Shown here in pieces: positions 1-6,825 of a stretch of DNA of 7,356 bases (within the stretch, counting starts at the first letter, position 1; each line of letters begins with the position of its first letter). Both the position numbers and the translations under genes were made by a program. The stretch covers positions 1 through 7,356 of the forward strand of contig JAHDRO010000122.1 of assembly GCA_018433265.1 (NCBI GenBank). The letters are read 5' to 3'. The notes under the pieces were generated by a model, which made no database searches, was not told the DNA's origin, and worked only from the letters and a program-made list of their open reading frames with translations. This DNA is from Bacteroidales bacterium (GTDB lineage Bacteria; Bacteroidota; Bacteroidia; Bacteroidales; UBA932).

Positions 1-1
1 C

Positions 2-1879
2 AGCACTCCTGAAAAGAAATATATCGAAGATGGATAATGGGCTATGAATATCAGTCAGGAAATCCCTATAAAAGGCAAATCAGTCTTTTTCTTGAGAAAA
101 GTCACAGACGTAACGGATGAGATTAAACAAATTTCAGACTCACTCAAGAAAAACAACATACCAGGGGGCATGAGAAAAATTACAAATATCATCGAAACAA
201 AGCATTCGAAACAGTCTGGTATGGAGACATCATGCAATTCAATGTGGAGAGGATCAAAATATTATATGTTCTACTACGAAGTATATACCGATATCCGTTT
301 TGTAGGTGCACCACCGGTGTCTGTAGCTGCATTTGGCGGTGAAACAGATAACTGGGAATGGCCTCAGCATAAGGGAGATTTTGCTTTGTATAGGGTTTAT
401 GGGAATAGAGATGGCAAACCTGCTCCATATTCAGTTGACAATGTGCCGATCTCTCCTAAAAAAGTACTTCCAATTTCCACAAAGGGAATAAAGGATGGAG
501 ACTTTACCATGATCCTGGGTTTTCCTGGAAGGACAAACAGATATAGCAGTTCATTCAGCATTCACGAAAAGGAAAAAGTAACAAATCCTATATCAGTGAA
601 AATTATGAGAGAGAAACTGGATATTCTCAACAAGTGGATGAAAAGTGATCCAAATATTAGACTAAAATATGCAGATTATTATTTTGGAATATCAAATTTA
701 CAGGAAATGCTGGAAGGAGAAGTTATGAACTTTCGCCGCTTCGGAGTGGAAAAAATTTTCCAAGAAAGGGAGAAAGAACTCCAACAATGGATTGACAGTG
801 ACTCCCAAAGACAAGCAAAATGGGGAGGCCTTCTACAGAAACTATCTACAAGATATAATGGGACAGAAGAAATAACACGCATCAAAAAATATTATCAAAA
901 CACTTTGGTAGGAGGTTATGGCCTTATAGCAATTGCAAACAAGGCAGGCTCGCTGAATAATTCGTCAAACAGAGACAATCTTGATACACTCAAAGTCGGA
1001 CAGCGCGAATATGTTAATTTCATAAAAGAAATAGAGAAGATCTATAAAGAATGTGATATGAGAGCTGAACACGAAATGCTCAAGTATACACTCAAAACAT
1101 TTGTAGACAACGTGCCTCCTTTATACAGGGGAGACTACATTAATGGTCTTGCAAAGCAGTTTAATAATGATGGTGAAGCTATGGCCGATTATATTTTTAA
1201 CAACTCTATTTTCACGAATCCCGAAAAATTCAGACAAATAGTAAAAAATGATCAGCCGGTTTCTGTTTTTGGAGAAGATCCTCTTAATCTGATGAGTAAA
1301 TCAATAGGAGTAAGACCATTTAATGAAGCTATTTCTAAAATTTGCAAAGGAGAAAGTATCGATCAACTCGAAGCAGAGTATGGAAGAGTCGTGTACCAAA
1401 TGAATCTCGATAAAGGTAGAAATCAGTACCCTGATGCAAATTCTACTATGAGACTCACTTATGGCACAGTCGGACCACTTGATCCGTCAGACGGTATACA
1501 CTGTAAATCACAAACAACTACTCAGGGGCTATGGGACAAGTACAATCCTGATAACTATGATTTTAATATTAAACCTCGCATGCTTGGTTTTCTGGAAAAT
1601 AAAGATTGGGGAAATTATTGTGAAAAAGGGAAAATGTTTATCAATTTTCTCACTGATAATGACATAACAGGTGGTAATTCTGGAAGCCCTGTTATGAACT
1701 CCAATGGTGAAATAATAGGACTAGCATTTGACGGTAATAAAGAATCTCTTGCATCAGATGCATATTTTCATCCTCAGATGAATAAGTGTGTCAATGTTGA
1801 TATCAGGTATGTTTTATGGATAATAGACAAATATGCAGGTGCCGGATATCTTATAGATGAAATGCATATTATAAAATAA
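2..1879 (+). pseudogene. S46 family dipeptidyl-peptidase, DPP7-like, 5'-partial with in-frame stop
   Basis: Periplasmic serine exopeptidase that releases dipeptides from the N-terminus of oligopeptides in asaccharolytic Bacteroidetes. The frame is open from base 2, is stopped by TAA at 35-37, then runs from ATG 44 to TAA 1877-1879 (611 codons). Numbering from ATG 44: the conserved block ETDNWEWPQHKGDF holds the catalytic Asp as D112; GFPGRTNRY is at 159-167; the nucleophile is S546 in TGGNSGSP. D112-S546 spacing (434) nearly equals the 433 of the S46 enzyme DAP BII as I recall it (D224/S657). By the same spacing N103, N218 and D563 match the residues that bind the substrate amino group. G564 sits where DPP11 has Arg and DPP7 has Gly, which suggests hydrophobic rather than acidic P1 preference. 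The catalytic His and signal peptide (about 90-100 residues) lie left of the window. Starting at ATG 44 would lose both, so it is not a plausible native start. Family membership is near certain; pseudogene status depends on the TAA being real. Confidence 0.85.
35..37 (+). other. In-frame TAA nonsense codon in the S46 gene
   Basis: Frame 2 from the window start reads STPEKKYIEDG, then TAA, then WAM and on into the 611-codon frame. S46 proteins normally read DG-Phe/Tyr-WA here, so the TAA replaces one aromatic residue. A single change from TAT or TAC (Tyr) would create it. The codon is followed by T (TAAT), an efficient termination context. The other genes here end in TAA (M16, DUF134, UPF0316) or TGA (TolC), so reassignment of TAA is not supported. 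Confidence 0.85.
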
Positions 1880-1903
1880 ATAGAATTAAAAAAATATTTC
1901 AAG

Positions 1904-4771
1904 ATGACAATTTTTAATAAAATACTTTGTACCCTTTTTATTTGTATGGGTATATCTTCTGCCTACGCCCAAAATGGAGCAAATGACAAGAAGCCATTTA
2001 ACAGAAGTGAAAAACTTTCAGTTGATCCTGAAATCAAAATAGGCAAACTCGACAATGGCTTGACATATTATATCAGAAGAAGTTTAAACCCAACAGGACA
2101 GGCAGAATTTTTTATAATCCACAATGTTGGTTCTTTACAAGAAAATGATGACCAAAGAGGTCTTGCCCATTTTTTGGAACACATGGCTTTCAATGGGACA
2201 AAAAACTTTCCGAAAAAAAGTTTGCTTGAATATTTCAATCGGATTGGAGTTCAGTTTGGCTACAATATAAATGCATATACCTCCATGGACAGAACGGTCT
2301 ACAATATTTCGGCAGTCCCTACATATCGGTCCACAATAATCGATACTGCATTGCTTGCTCTGCACGATTGGTCACACTATATATCATGTGAACCGGCAGA
2401 GATTGAAGCTGAGAGAGGAGTAATACGTGAAGAGTGGAGACGTGGAGACGATGCAAGAAGTAGAATGATGAAAGGTATTTCAAAGATTGAACAGACAGGT
2501 TCTCGATTTGCTGAAAGAGATGTTATCGGTTTGATGGAGGTTGTAAACAACTTTACACCACAGACTCTTGTCGACTATTATCATAAGTGGTACAGACCCG
2601 ACTTACAAGCAGTAGTTGTTGTTGGGGATATTGACGTCAATGATATTGAGCAGAGAATTATAACATTATTTTCCACTATTCCTGCAGCAAAAAATCCTGC
2701 AAAAAGAGAAGTTTACACAGTTCCTGACAACAAAGAACCAATAATTGGTTTACTTACAGACCCTGAAAGCAAATCATATTCTTCAAGATTAATTATTAAA
2801 ATACCAAATTTAACTCCGGAAGAAAAGGCCACTAATAAACTAATCTACAGAGAAGTAATGAAAACACTAATTGCAGATATCATGAAAGAGCGTACAGCTA
2901 TAGCTTCTCAAAGTAAAGATGCACCATTTAGAAATTGTGTGCCTGTATTCAGTCAAATCAACTATGCCAAAACAACTTTCATCATGACTGCAATGCCTCA
3001 CTCACCTGCTGATATGTTAAAAGCTACAAAAGGCATATTGAATGAAGTTGAAAGACTTACATACTATGGAGCAGAGCAAGAAGAGCTTGAGAAAGCAGTT
3101 CAAAATGCTAAAATTACTTTTGCAAAAAATTATCAAAAGAGCAAAAAACCTAAGAATATCGATTGGGTAAACCTAATTGTCGAAAACTTTACTCGAGACT
3201 ATCCACTAATAACTCCTGAAACATTTTACAACATAGCTGTTAGTTGTCTTGACAATATTACTTTGGAAGATTTGAACAGCAGCATAAGAAGCATGCTTAC
3301 AAAAGAAAATAGAGTTATTGTTTTGTTTACACCAGAAAGTGAAAAACAGTATTTACCCACAAAAGAAGAGATTCTCAAATTGTGCGAAGAGATTAATGGT
3401 AAGGATTTAGCAAGATTTAAACCTGTAAGTAAAAGAGGCCTTAACTTTAATGTAACCTTGAGCCCCAAAAATATAACATCGATTAAGCAGCTAACTAACA
3501 AAGACTTTAAAACTCCTATTTACAAGCAACTTGACTCAACCGTTGAAATTATCCTTTCCAATGGGACTCGAGTGATCTGGAATGAACACAAAGGCAGTTC
3601 AAATTCAGTACAGATGAGAGCTTTGAGAGAAGGAGGCTACTTCACTAACATAGATGTTATGGACATCAAATTTGCTGACAGATATAATACTCTTTTCTCT
3701 GTCGATTCTTTATCAAAAGATGAGCTTGCAAAATGGTCTTTCAGCAGAAACATATCTCTGAGATTTTCCCCAACAATGAGATACAGCACACTATCCGGCG
3801 ATTTTGATCCTAAGAAAATTGATGATTTCTTTAAGCTACTTTACACATCGCTTTCGGAGTGCACAGTAAACAAAGATGATTTTAAAAGATCTATCAGCAA
3901 TGCTATCAAGAATATCGAGCAAGGCAAATCAGAAACTAATATCTTCAATGATTCAGTCTCAAAACTCAGATTTAAGACACGCAAAAGAGGAGATGACTTC
4001 ACAAAAGATTATTTGCAGAATGTTACACCTGAAAAACTTGTAGCTCTTCATGAAGCACTTTTCAAGGGAATTAATGGTTATACATTTGTATTTTCAGGTC
4101 CAATGAGTGCACAAGAGGCAAAACCATATCTTGAAAAATACCTTTCAAATGTGCCTGAAAATAAAAAATTACCTGCTACAAACGTTTCGCGTTATGACGA
4201 GAGGACAACAGGCGAGGTTTATCTTAGATATAAAGCTAAAAATCAAAAGAGTACTAAAGCATCTGTAACGAGATACTATTACTCCCAAATGGCCTATAAT
4301 GCATTAAACAACCTTAATGCTAAATTCTTCTCCACAATTATGAGTGACAGATACATGGCATCCATTAGAGAAGAAAGAGGAGGCACATATCATGTAGGAT
4401 GCAGTTCATATCTGGAAAAATATCCATCACAGATTGCCGAGTGTAGTATTGATTTTAATACAGATCCCAAACTAGTAGATGACTTACTACAAGTTGTTCA
4501 AGATGAGATGGATAATTTTAAAAAGAATGGGCCTACAGAACAAGAAGTTACAGCATACAAACTATATCTTCAAAAGAAATTTGCTTCAAAAAATCCGGCC
4601 GAATACTCTTGGATAACCACCATTTCTAATGCACTTATGGGTTTCCCTACTTTTGAAGATCAGGAAGAAGCACTTCTCGACAAGATTACTGTTAAAAGTG
4701 TTAAGAAATTTGCAAACGATTTAACTAAAGATAAAAATAGAATGACATTTATTTTTGAACCTATATTATAA
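1904..4771 (+). CDS. Periplasmic M16 (insulinase/pitrilysin-type) zinc metallopeptidase
   Basis: Predicted exported zinc endopeptidase that cuts peptides inside a closed two-half chamber. It has 955 residues, the usual size for single-chain two-half M16 enzymes (pitrilysin/PqqL class). A signal peptide spans about 1-22 with a hydrophobic core and AYA-Q cleavage; Cys14 does not sit in a convincing lipobox. The inverted zinc motif is H89-F-L-E92-H93 within GLAHFLEHMAFNGT. The distal ligand lies in ERGVIREEWR, most likely E177 by alignment with pitrilysin E169, with E170 the companion acid. The C-terminal half carries R822 and Y829 in REERGGTY, the same Arg+7Tyr spacing as insulysin R824/Y831, so both parts of the site look competent. 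Approximate order: catalytic domain 40-190, M16_C 200-400, degenerate second pair 540-880. It starts 24 bases after the S46 stop, too close for an obvious separate promoter, so co-transcription is likely. Substrate unknown. Confidence 0.93.
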   Translation: MTIFNKILCTLFICMGISSAYAQNGANDKKPFNRSEKLSVDPEIKIGKLDNGLTYYIRRSLNPTGQAEFFIIHNVGSLQENDDQRGLAHFLEHMAFNGTKNFPKKSLLEYFNRIGVQFGYNINAYTSMDRTVYNISAVPTYRSTIIDTALLALHDWSHYISCEPAEIEAERGVIREEWRRGDDARSRMMKGISKIEQTGSRFAERDVIGLMEVVNNFTPQTLVDYYHKWYRPDLQAVVVVGDIDVNDIEQRIITLFSTIPAAKNPAKREVYTVPDNKEPIIGLLTDPESKSYSSRLIIKIPNLTPEEKATNKLIYREVMKTLIADIMKERTAIASQSKDAPFRNCVPVFSQINYAKTTFIMTAMPHSPADMLKATKGILNEVERLTYYGAEQEELEKAVQNAKITFAKNYQKSKKPKNIDWVNLIVENFTRDYPLITPETFYNIAVSCLDNITLEDLNSSIRSMLTKENRVIVLFTPESEKQYLPTKEEILKLCEEINGKDLARFKPVSKRGLNFNVTLSPKNITSIKQLTNKDFKTPIYKQLDSTVEIILSNGTRVIWNEHKGSSNSVQMRALREGGYFTNIDVMDIKFADRYNTLFSVDSLSKDELAKWSFSRNISLRFSPTMRYSTLSGDFDPKKIDDFFKLLYTSLSECTVNKDDFKRSISNAIKNIEQGKSETNIFNDSVSKLRFKTRKRGDDFTKDYLQNVTPEKLVALHEALFKGINGYTFVFSGPMSAQEAKPYLEKYLSNVPENKKLPATNVSRYDERTTGEVYLRYKAKNQKSTKASVTRYYYSQMAYNALNNLNAKFFSTIMSDRYMASIREERGGTYHVGCSSYLEKYPSQIAECSIDFNTDPKLVDDLLQVVQDEMDNFKKNGPTEQEVTAYKLYLQKKFASKNPAEYSWITTISNALMGFPTFEDQEEALLDKITVKSVKKFANDLTKDKNRMTFIFEPIL

Positions 4772-4801
4772 AATAATATTTAAATCTAATTCTGTAAAAT
4801 A

Positions 4802-4832
4802 AGAGGCTGTCTAAAAAAAGTAGACGGCCTCT
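4802..4832. terminator. Hairpin terminator between convergent genes
   Basis: Arms 4802-4813 and 4821-4832 (AGAGGCTGTCTA / TAGACGGCCTCT) pair over 12 bp around a 7-base A-rich loop. The only imperfection is T4808/G4826, a G-U wobble in the plus-strand transcript but an A-C mismatch in the minus-strand one. It lies 30 bases after the M16 stop and 4 bases past the TolC stop, so it could serve both. The U-tract is weak: plus-strand RNA continues GUUGUC, while minus-strand RNA continues with a short UUAUUUUA stretch. Position and stem support a terminator; direction is uncertain. Confidence 0.7.
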
Positions 4833-4836
4833 GTTG

Positions 4837-6048
4837 TCATCTACTTTCAAGTATCAAGTAATTTATTTCCAGCACTGTACTATTATACTGAAATAGCCAA
4901 TCCAGATATTCCAATTCAATTAATGTAGCATTTTGAATACTTTCCACAAAACTATAGTAGTCGATAACTCCCTTTTCATAACCATCTCTTGCCTCTTTTT
5001 CAATCTCCCTGCTCATTTGTCTTCCTGTAGTGTAATAGTATTCCAAATGACCTCTGTATTTTTTCAATTCACTCTTCAGCTCTTCAATCTTCAGTAAAAG
5101 AGACAATTTGTAATACTCTGCATATTTCCTGGAAGCTTCAATTCCTATCTTTGCCGCATTGATTCTTGCCTTTTGCTCAATAAAAAATAATGGAATTGTT
5201 ATACCAATTTCATAAGAAGGATAATTTTTTGAACCCACAAAACGATTTGAGCCATTATAATAACCTATAGTAATGTCCGGAAAAAGTTTGTTTCTTTCTA
5301 CTCTTAACATATCTGACTGCAAATTTACCTCCTGATTAACATACTTTAGTCCCGGATTAGAGTCAATATCCTCATTTAATATAGTAAGCTCCTTCAAATC
5401 ACTTAGTGGCACTACAATAAGAGTATCAGCATTAATTAAAAGTCTCAGCTTTTTATAGGCAAGCCTGGTAGCATAAGTAATATCATTCAAAAGTATCTCA
5501 ATCTGCTGATGTTTAGCTCTTGCATTAAAAAGATCAAGACTCTTGGCTTCTCCTCTATTAAATCTATCCTCAACATTTTGTATAAATTTATCGTAAATAG
5601 TATCCAATACACGGTAACGCATTAATTTATTCATGTTATATTGAATCTCATAGTATGAGTGTGTAACATCCTTTATTAATTGCTTTTCAACAATTTCCAA
5701 CTCTCTATTAGCCAGCTCACTCTCGGAGCGGGTAACTTTGTATTGGGCAGAATAAAGAGTCGGAAAACTAAAACTCTGTTCGATCCCATAAACATTTAAA
5801 GGATGATTGTTCTCTGCAAGATTATTCGAATCATAAGAATATGATATGGTAGCCTTGTCAATAGTAAGAGCGGTCGGGATTAATGTCTTGCTTTGCTCGA
5901 CCTTAAGTTTGCAGGCATTGTATTCAAGATTGTTCAAAAGAGCCAGTTCTATTGCCCGTTCAAGCGAAACGCCCTTAGTTTGACCAAATACAAAATTGAT
6001 ATTTATAAAAGAAAAAACACTTAAGAATCCTATTAAAAATCTATTCAT
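4837..6048 (-). CDS. TolC-family outer-membrane efflux protein, CusC/CzcC-like
   Basis: Outer-membrane channel component of a tripartite efflux pump; in Bacteroidetes relatives of this type usually serve heavy-metal (CusA/CzcA) RND pumps. It has 403 residues. The signal peptide MNRFLIGFLSVFSF... ends near G22-Q23; there is no lipobox Cys, unlike proteobacterial CusC. Two OEP repeats are visible: the first opens with SLERAIELALLNN (28-40) and contains RFNRGEAKSLDLFNAR (162-177); the second has LFPDITIGYYNGSN (255-268), the strand YEIGITIPLFF (279-289), QKARINAAKIG (292-302) and the matching turn GYEKGVIDYYSF (357-368). Long Glu/Lys-rich helices fit the periplasmic tunnel. The ATG at 6048 is chosen because the signal peptide begins there. 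No inner-membrane pump or fusion protein is within the window, so substrate cannot be assigned. It ends 4 bases from the shared hairpin and follows the DUF134 gene on the same strand after 162 bp. Confidence 0.9.
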   Translation of the reverse strand: MNRFLIGFLSVFSFININFVFGQTKGVSLERAIELALLNNLEYNACKLKVEQSKTLIPTALTIDKATISYSYDSNNLAENNHPLNVYGIEQSFSFPTLYSAQYKVTRSESELANRELEIVEKQLIKDVTHSYYEIQYNMNKLMRYRVLDTIYDKFIQNVEDRFNRGEAKSLDLFNARAKHQQIEILLNDITYATRLAYKKLRLLINADTLIVVPLSDLKELTILNEDIDSNPGLKYVNQEVNLQSDMLRVERNKLFPDITIGYYNGSNRFVGSKNYPSYEIGITIPLFFIEQKARINAAKIGIEASRKYAEYYKLSLLLKIEELKSELKKYRGHLEYYYTTGRQMSREIEKEARDGYEKGVIDYYSFVESIQNATLIELEYLDWLFQYNSTVLEINYLILESR

Positions 6049-6054
6049 AAAAAA

Positions 6055-6074
6055 TTATTTACTATTATTTACTA
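6055..6074 (-). repeat. Perfect 10-bp tandem repeat in the TolC leader
   Basis: TTATTTACTA occurs twice without gap at 6055-6064 and 6065-6074. On the coding strand this is TAGTAAATAA twice, ending 6 bases before the TolC ATG. The AT-rich, G-poor leader fits Bacteroidetes translation starts that do not use a Shine-Dalgarno sequence. Whether it is functional or a slippage product cannot be told from one genome. Confidence 0.75.
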
Positions 6075-6081
6075 CAGTAGT
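6071..6081. promoter_or_regulatory. Palindrome upstream of TolC gene, possible operator
   Basis: ACTAC-A-GTAGT is a perfect 5+1+5 palindrome, 23-33 bases upstream of the TolC start codon and overlapping the end of the tandem repeat. The position suits a repressor site. It resembles but does not match the TACAnnTGTA boxes of BlaI/CopY regulators, and no such regulator gene is in the window. No TAnnTTTG -7 box was found between 6049 and 6210, so the TolC promoter is not located. Confidence 0.3.
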
Positions 6082-6210
6082 TAACATTAAGATTTAATTT
6101 ATCGGTAATAAAATCTTCTACAATCGATCCAACGAGGATATAATCGTAGCTCATGCTCGAGTGGTATAAGCTCTTTAATGTCTGTAATCTGATAATACCA
6201 CTAATTTCAT

Positions 6211-6621
6211 TTAGTCCTTATTGATTTGAAATAATTCATCGTTACCATAACTTGTGCAGTTTTTGCAAGGTGTATGATTTTCAATACCCTCGATTAATTT
6301 GTTGCATTTTCTGCAACGATACCAAATTGTTCCAAAATGGACATTTCCTCCTTCAATTATAATCGTTTCTCCTTCAACAAATGCTTTTGCAATGGTTTTG
6401 CGTGCATTTTCATAAATACGGGTAAGTGTCGGACGCGATATGTTCATTTTTTCAGCAGCTTCTTCTTGAAGTAATCCTTCATAATCCAGTAATCGAATTG
6501 ATTCATATTCGTCGTAAAGCAGAATTACTTCTTTAATCATCGAGCGCGGAATACCAAAAGGTTTAAAGCCTGACATCAAAGGCGGAGAAACAATTTTTCG
6601 ACATTGTTTTGGGCGAGACAT
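6211..6621 (-). CDS. DUF134 family HTH regulator with C-terminal zinc ribbon
   Basis: Small predicted DNA-binding protein, 136 residues, with the DUF134 signature along residues 1-90: basic N-terminus MSRPKQCRK, PFGIPRS, then DEYESIRLLDYEGLLQEEAAEKM followed by NISRPTLTRIYENARKTIAKA. Residues 50-80 form a sigma-70 region 4-like helix-turn-helix. The family-typical GETIIIEGG follows (84-92). A C-terminal extension carries CRKC (C103, C106) and CKNC (C119, C122), a four-Cys zinc-ribbon or metal/redox site. DUF134 genes often sit beside NifX/NifB-like iron-molybdenum-cluster proteins in other genomes; none is visible here. The gene has its own promoter with an overlapping palindrome, which suggests autoregulation (inferred). 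It is followed on the same strand by the TolC gene, but targets are unknown. ATG 6621 is chosen because the family N-terminus begins there. Confidence 0.92.
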   Translation of the reverse strand: MSRPKQCRKIVSPPLMSGFKPFGIPRSMIKEVILLYDEYESIRLLDYEGLLQEEAAEKMNISRPTLTRIYENARKTIAKAFVEGETIIIEGGNVHFGTIWYRCRKCNKLIEGIENHTPCKNCTSYGNDELFQINKD

Positions 6622-6656
6622 AAATTTTTCTTTTAAAATAATTGAAATTAATGCAG

Positions 6657-6664
6657 CAAAGATA
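6657..6664 (-). promoter_or_regulatory. Bacteroidetes -7 promoter box of the DUF134 gene
   Basis: On the minus strand these bases read TATCTTTG, a perfect match to the Bacteroidetes primary-sigma -7 consensus TAnnTTTG. It lies 35 bases upstream of ATG 6621, which would give a transcript start near 6650 and a leader of about 28 bases. No good TTTG -33 element is seen at the usual distance; that place is occupied by a palindrome. Confidence 0.65.
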
Positions 6665-6673
6665 TAAATATTT

Positions 6674-6687
6674 TGAACATTTGTTCA
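6674..6687. promoter_or_regulatory. Perfect palindrome overlapping the DUF134 promoter, likely operator
   Basis: TGAACA-TT-TGTTCA has 6-bp arms and a 2-bp centre. It begins 9 bases upstream of the -7 box and covers the -33 region, where a bound dimer would block or replace -33 contacts. A further half-site TGAACAT lies at 6722-6728. The binding protein is not known; DUF134 itself is the nearest candidate. Confidence 0.5.
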
Positions 6688-6825
6688 TAATCTTGATGAA
6701 AAATCTAATTTTCTTCTGAGATGAACATATTAAAAAATAATAATATTAAAATGTATCACATTACCTTTTAAACCCTTACTGTGACCATGAAATTGATATA
6801 TTGTAATTCTTATCATGTACTTAGA
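6688..6825. other. AT-rich spacer between UPF0316 and the DUF134 promoter
   Basis: No gene is supported here. The only longer plus-strand start (6721-6771, 16 codons) has no recognisable product. An AT-rich imperfect hairpin, GATGAAAA/TTTTCTTC at 6695-6716, could weakly terminate the UPF0316 transcript but is mostly A-T pairs with one mismatch. The TGAACAT half-site at 6722-6728 is the only other pattern seen. Confidence 0.4.

Larger units (their letters stand above)
6049..6210. other. DUF134-TolC intergenic region with short open frames and an inverted repeat
   Basis: The 162-bp gap holds no recognisable gene. Minus-strand short frames are an 11-codon ATG frame abutting the DUF134 stop (6175-6210, MKLVVLSDYRH) and a 29-codon frame at 6065-6154 starting MSYDYILVGSIVEDF. 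Neither matches a family I know. An 8-bp inverted repeat, AGTGGTAT (6160-6167) and ATACCACT (6195-6202), encloses 27 bases; with no U-run after it, it is a poor terminator for DUF134. The region could be a leader, a gene remnant or plain spacer. Confidence 0.4.

Noticed and set aside
35..37. TAA read as a sense codon (alternative genetic code or programmed read-through)
   Set aside because: Other genes in the window use TAA as their stop at the expected C-terminus, and TAAT is a strong stop context; nothing suggests recoding.
189..428. Minus-strand open frames inside the S46 gene (also 55-237 and 679-885) and plus-strand 1461-1667
   Set aside because: They overlap well-supported S46 coding sequence and their translations show no family features.
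44..1879. Treating ATG 44 as the true start of a complete 611-residue protein
   Set aside because: It would lack signal peptide and catalytic His, and S46 sequence clearly continues upstream of the TAA to the window edge.
2135..3501. Minus-strand open frames 2135-2365 and 3226-3501 inside the M16 gene
   Set aside because: Antisense shadows of a conserved coding region; no recognisable protein.
6071..6081. Calling the TolC palindrome a BlaI/CopY box
   Set aside because: It lacks the TACAnnTGTA spacing and no such regulator is encoded in the window.
6140..6175. tRNA-like D-arm pattern (GCTCGAGTGGTATAAGC)
   Set aside because: No matching acceptor, anticodon or T arms could be folded around it.
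6695..6716. AT-rich hairpin as a firm terminator for UPF0316
   Set aside because: The stem is nearly all A-T with a mismatch; such pairings are expected by chance in this AT-rich spacer.
6721..6771. 16-codon plus-strand frame starting ATGAACATA
   Set aside because: Too short, low-complexity Asn/Lys/Ile-rich composition, no initiation signal.
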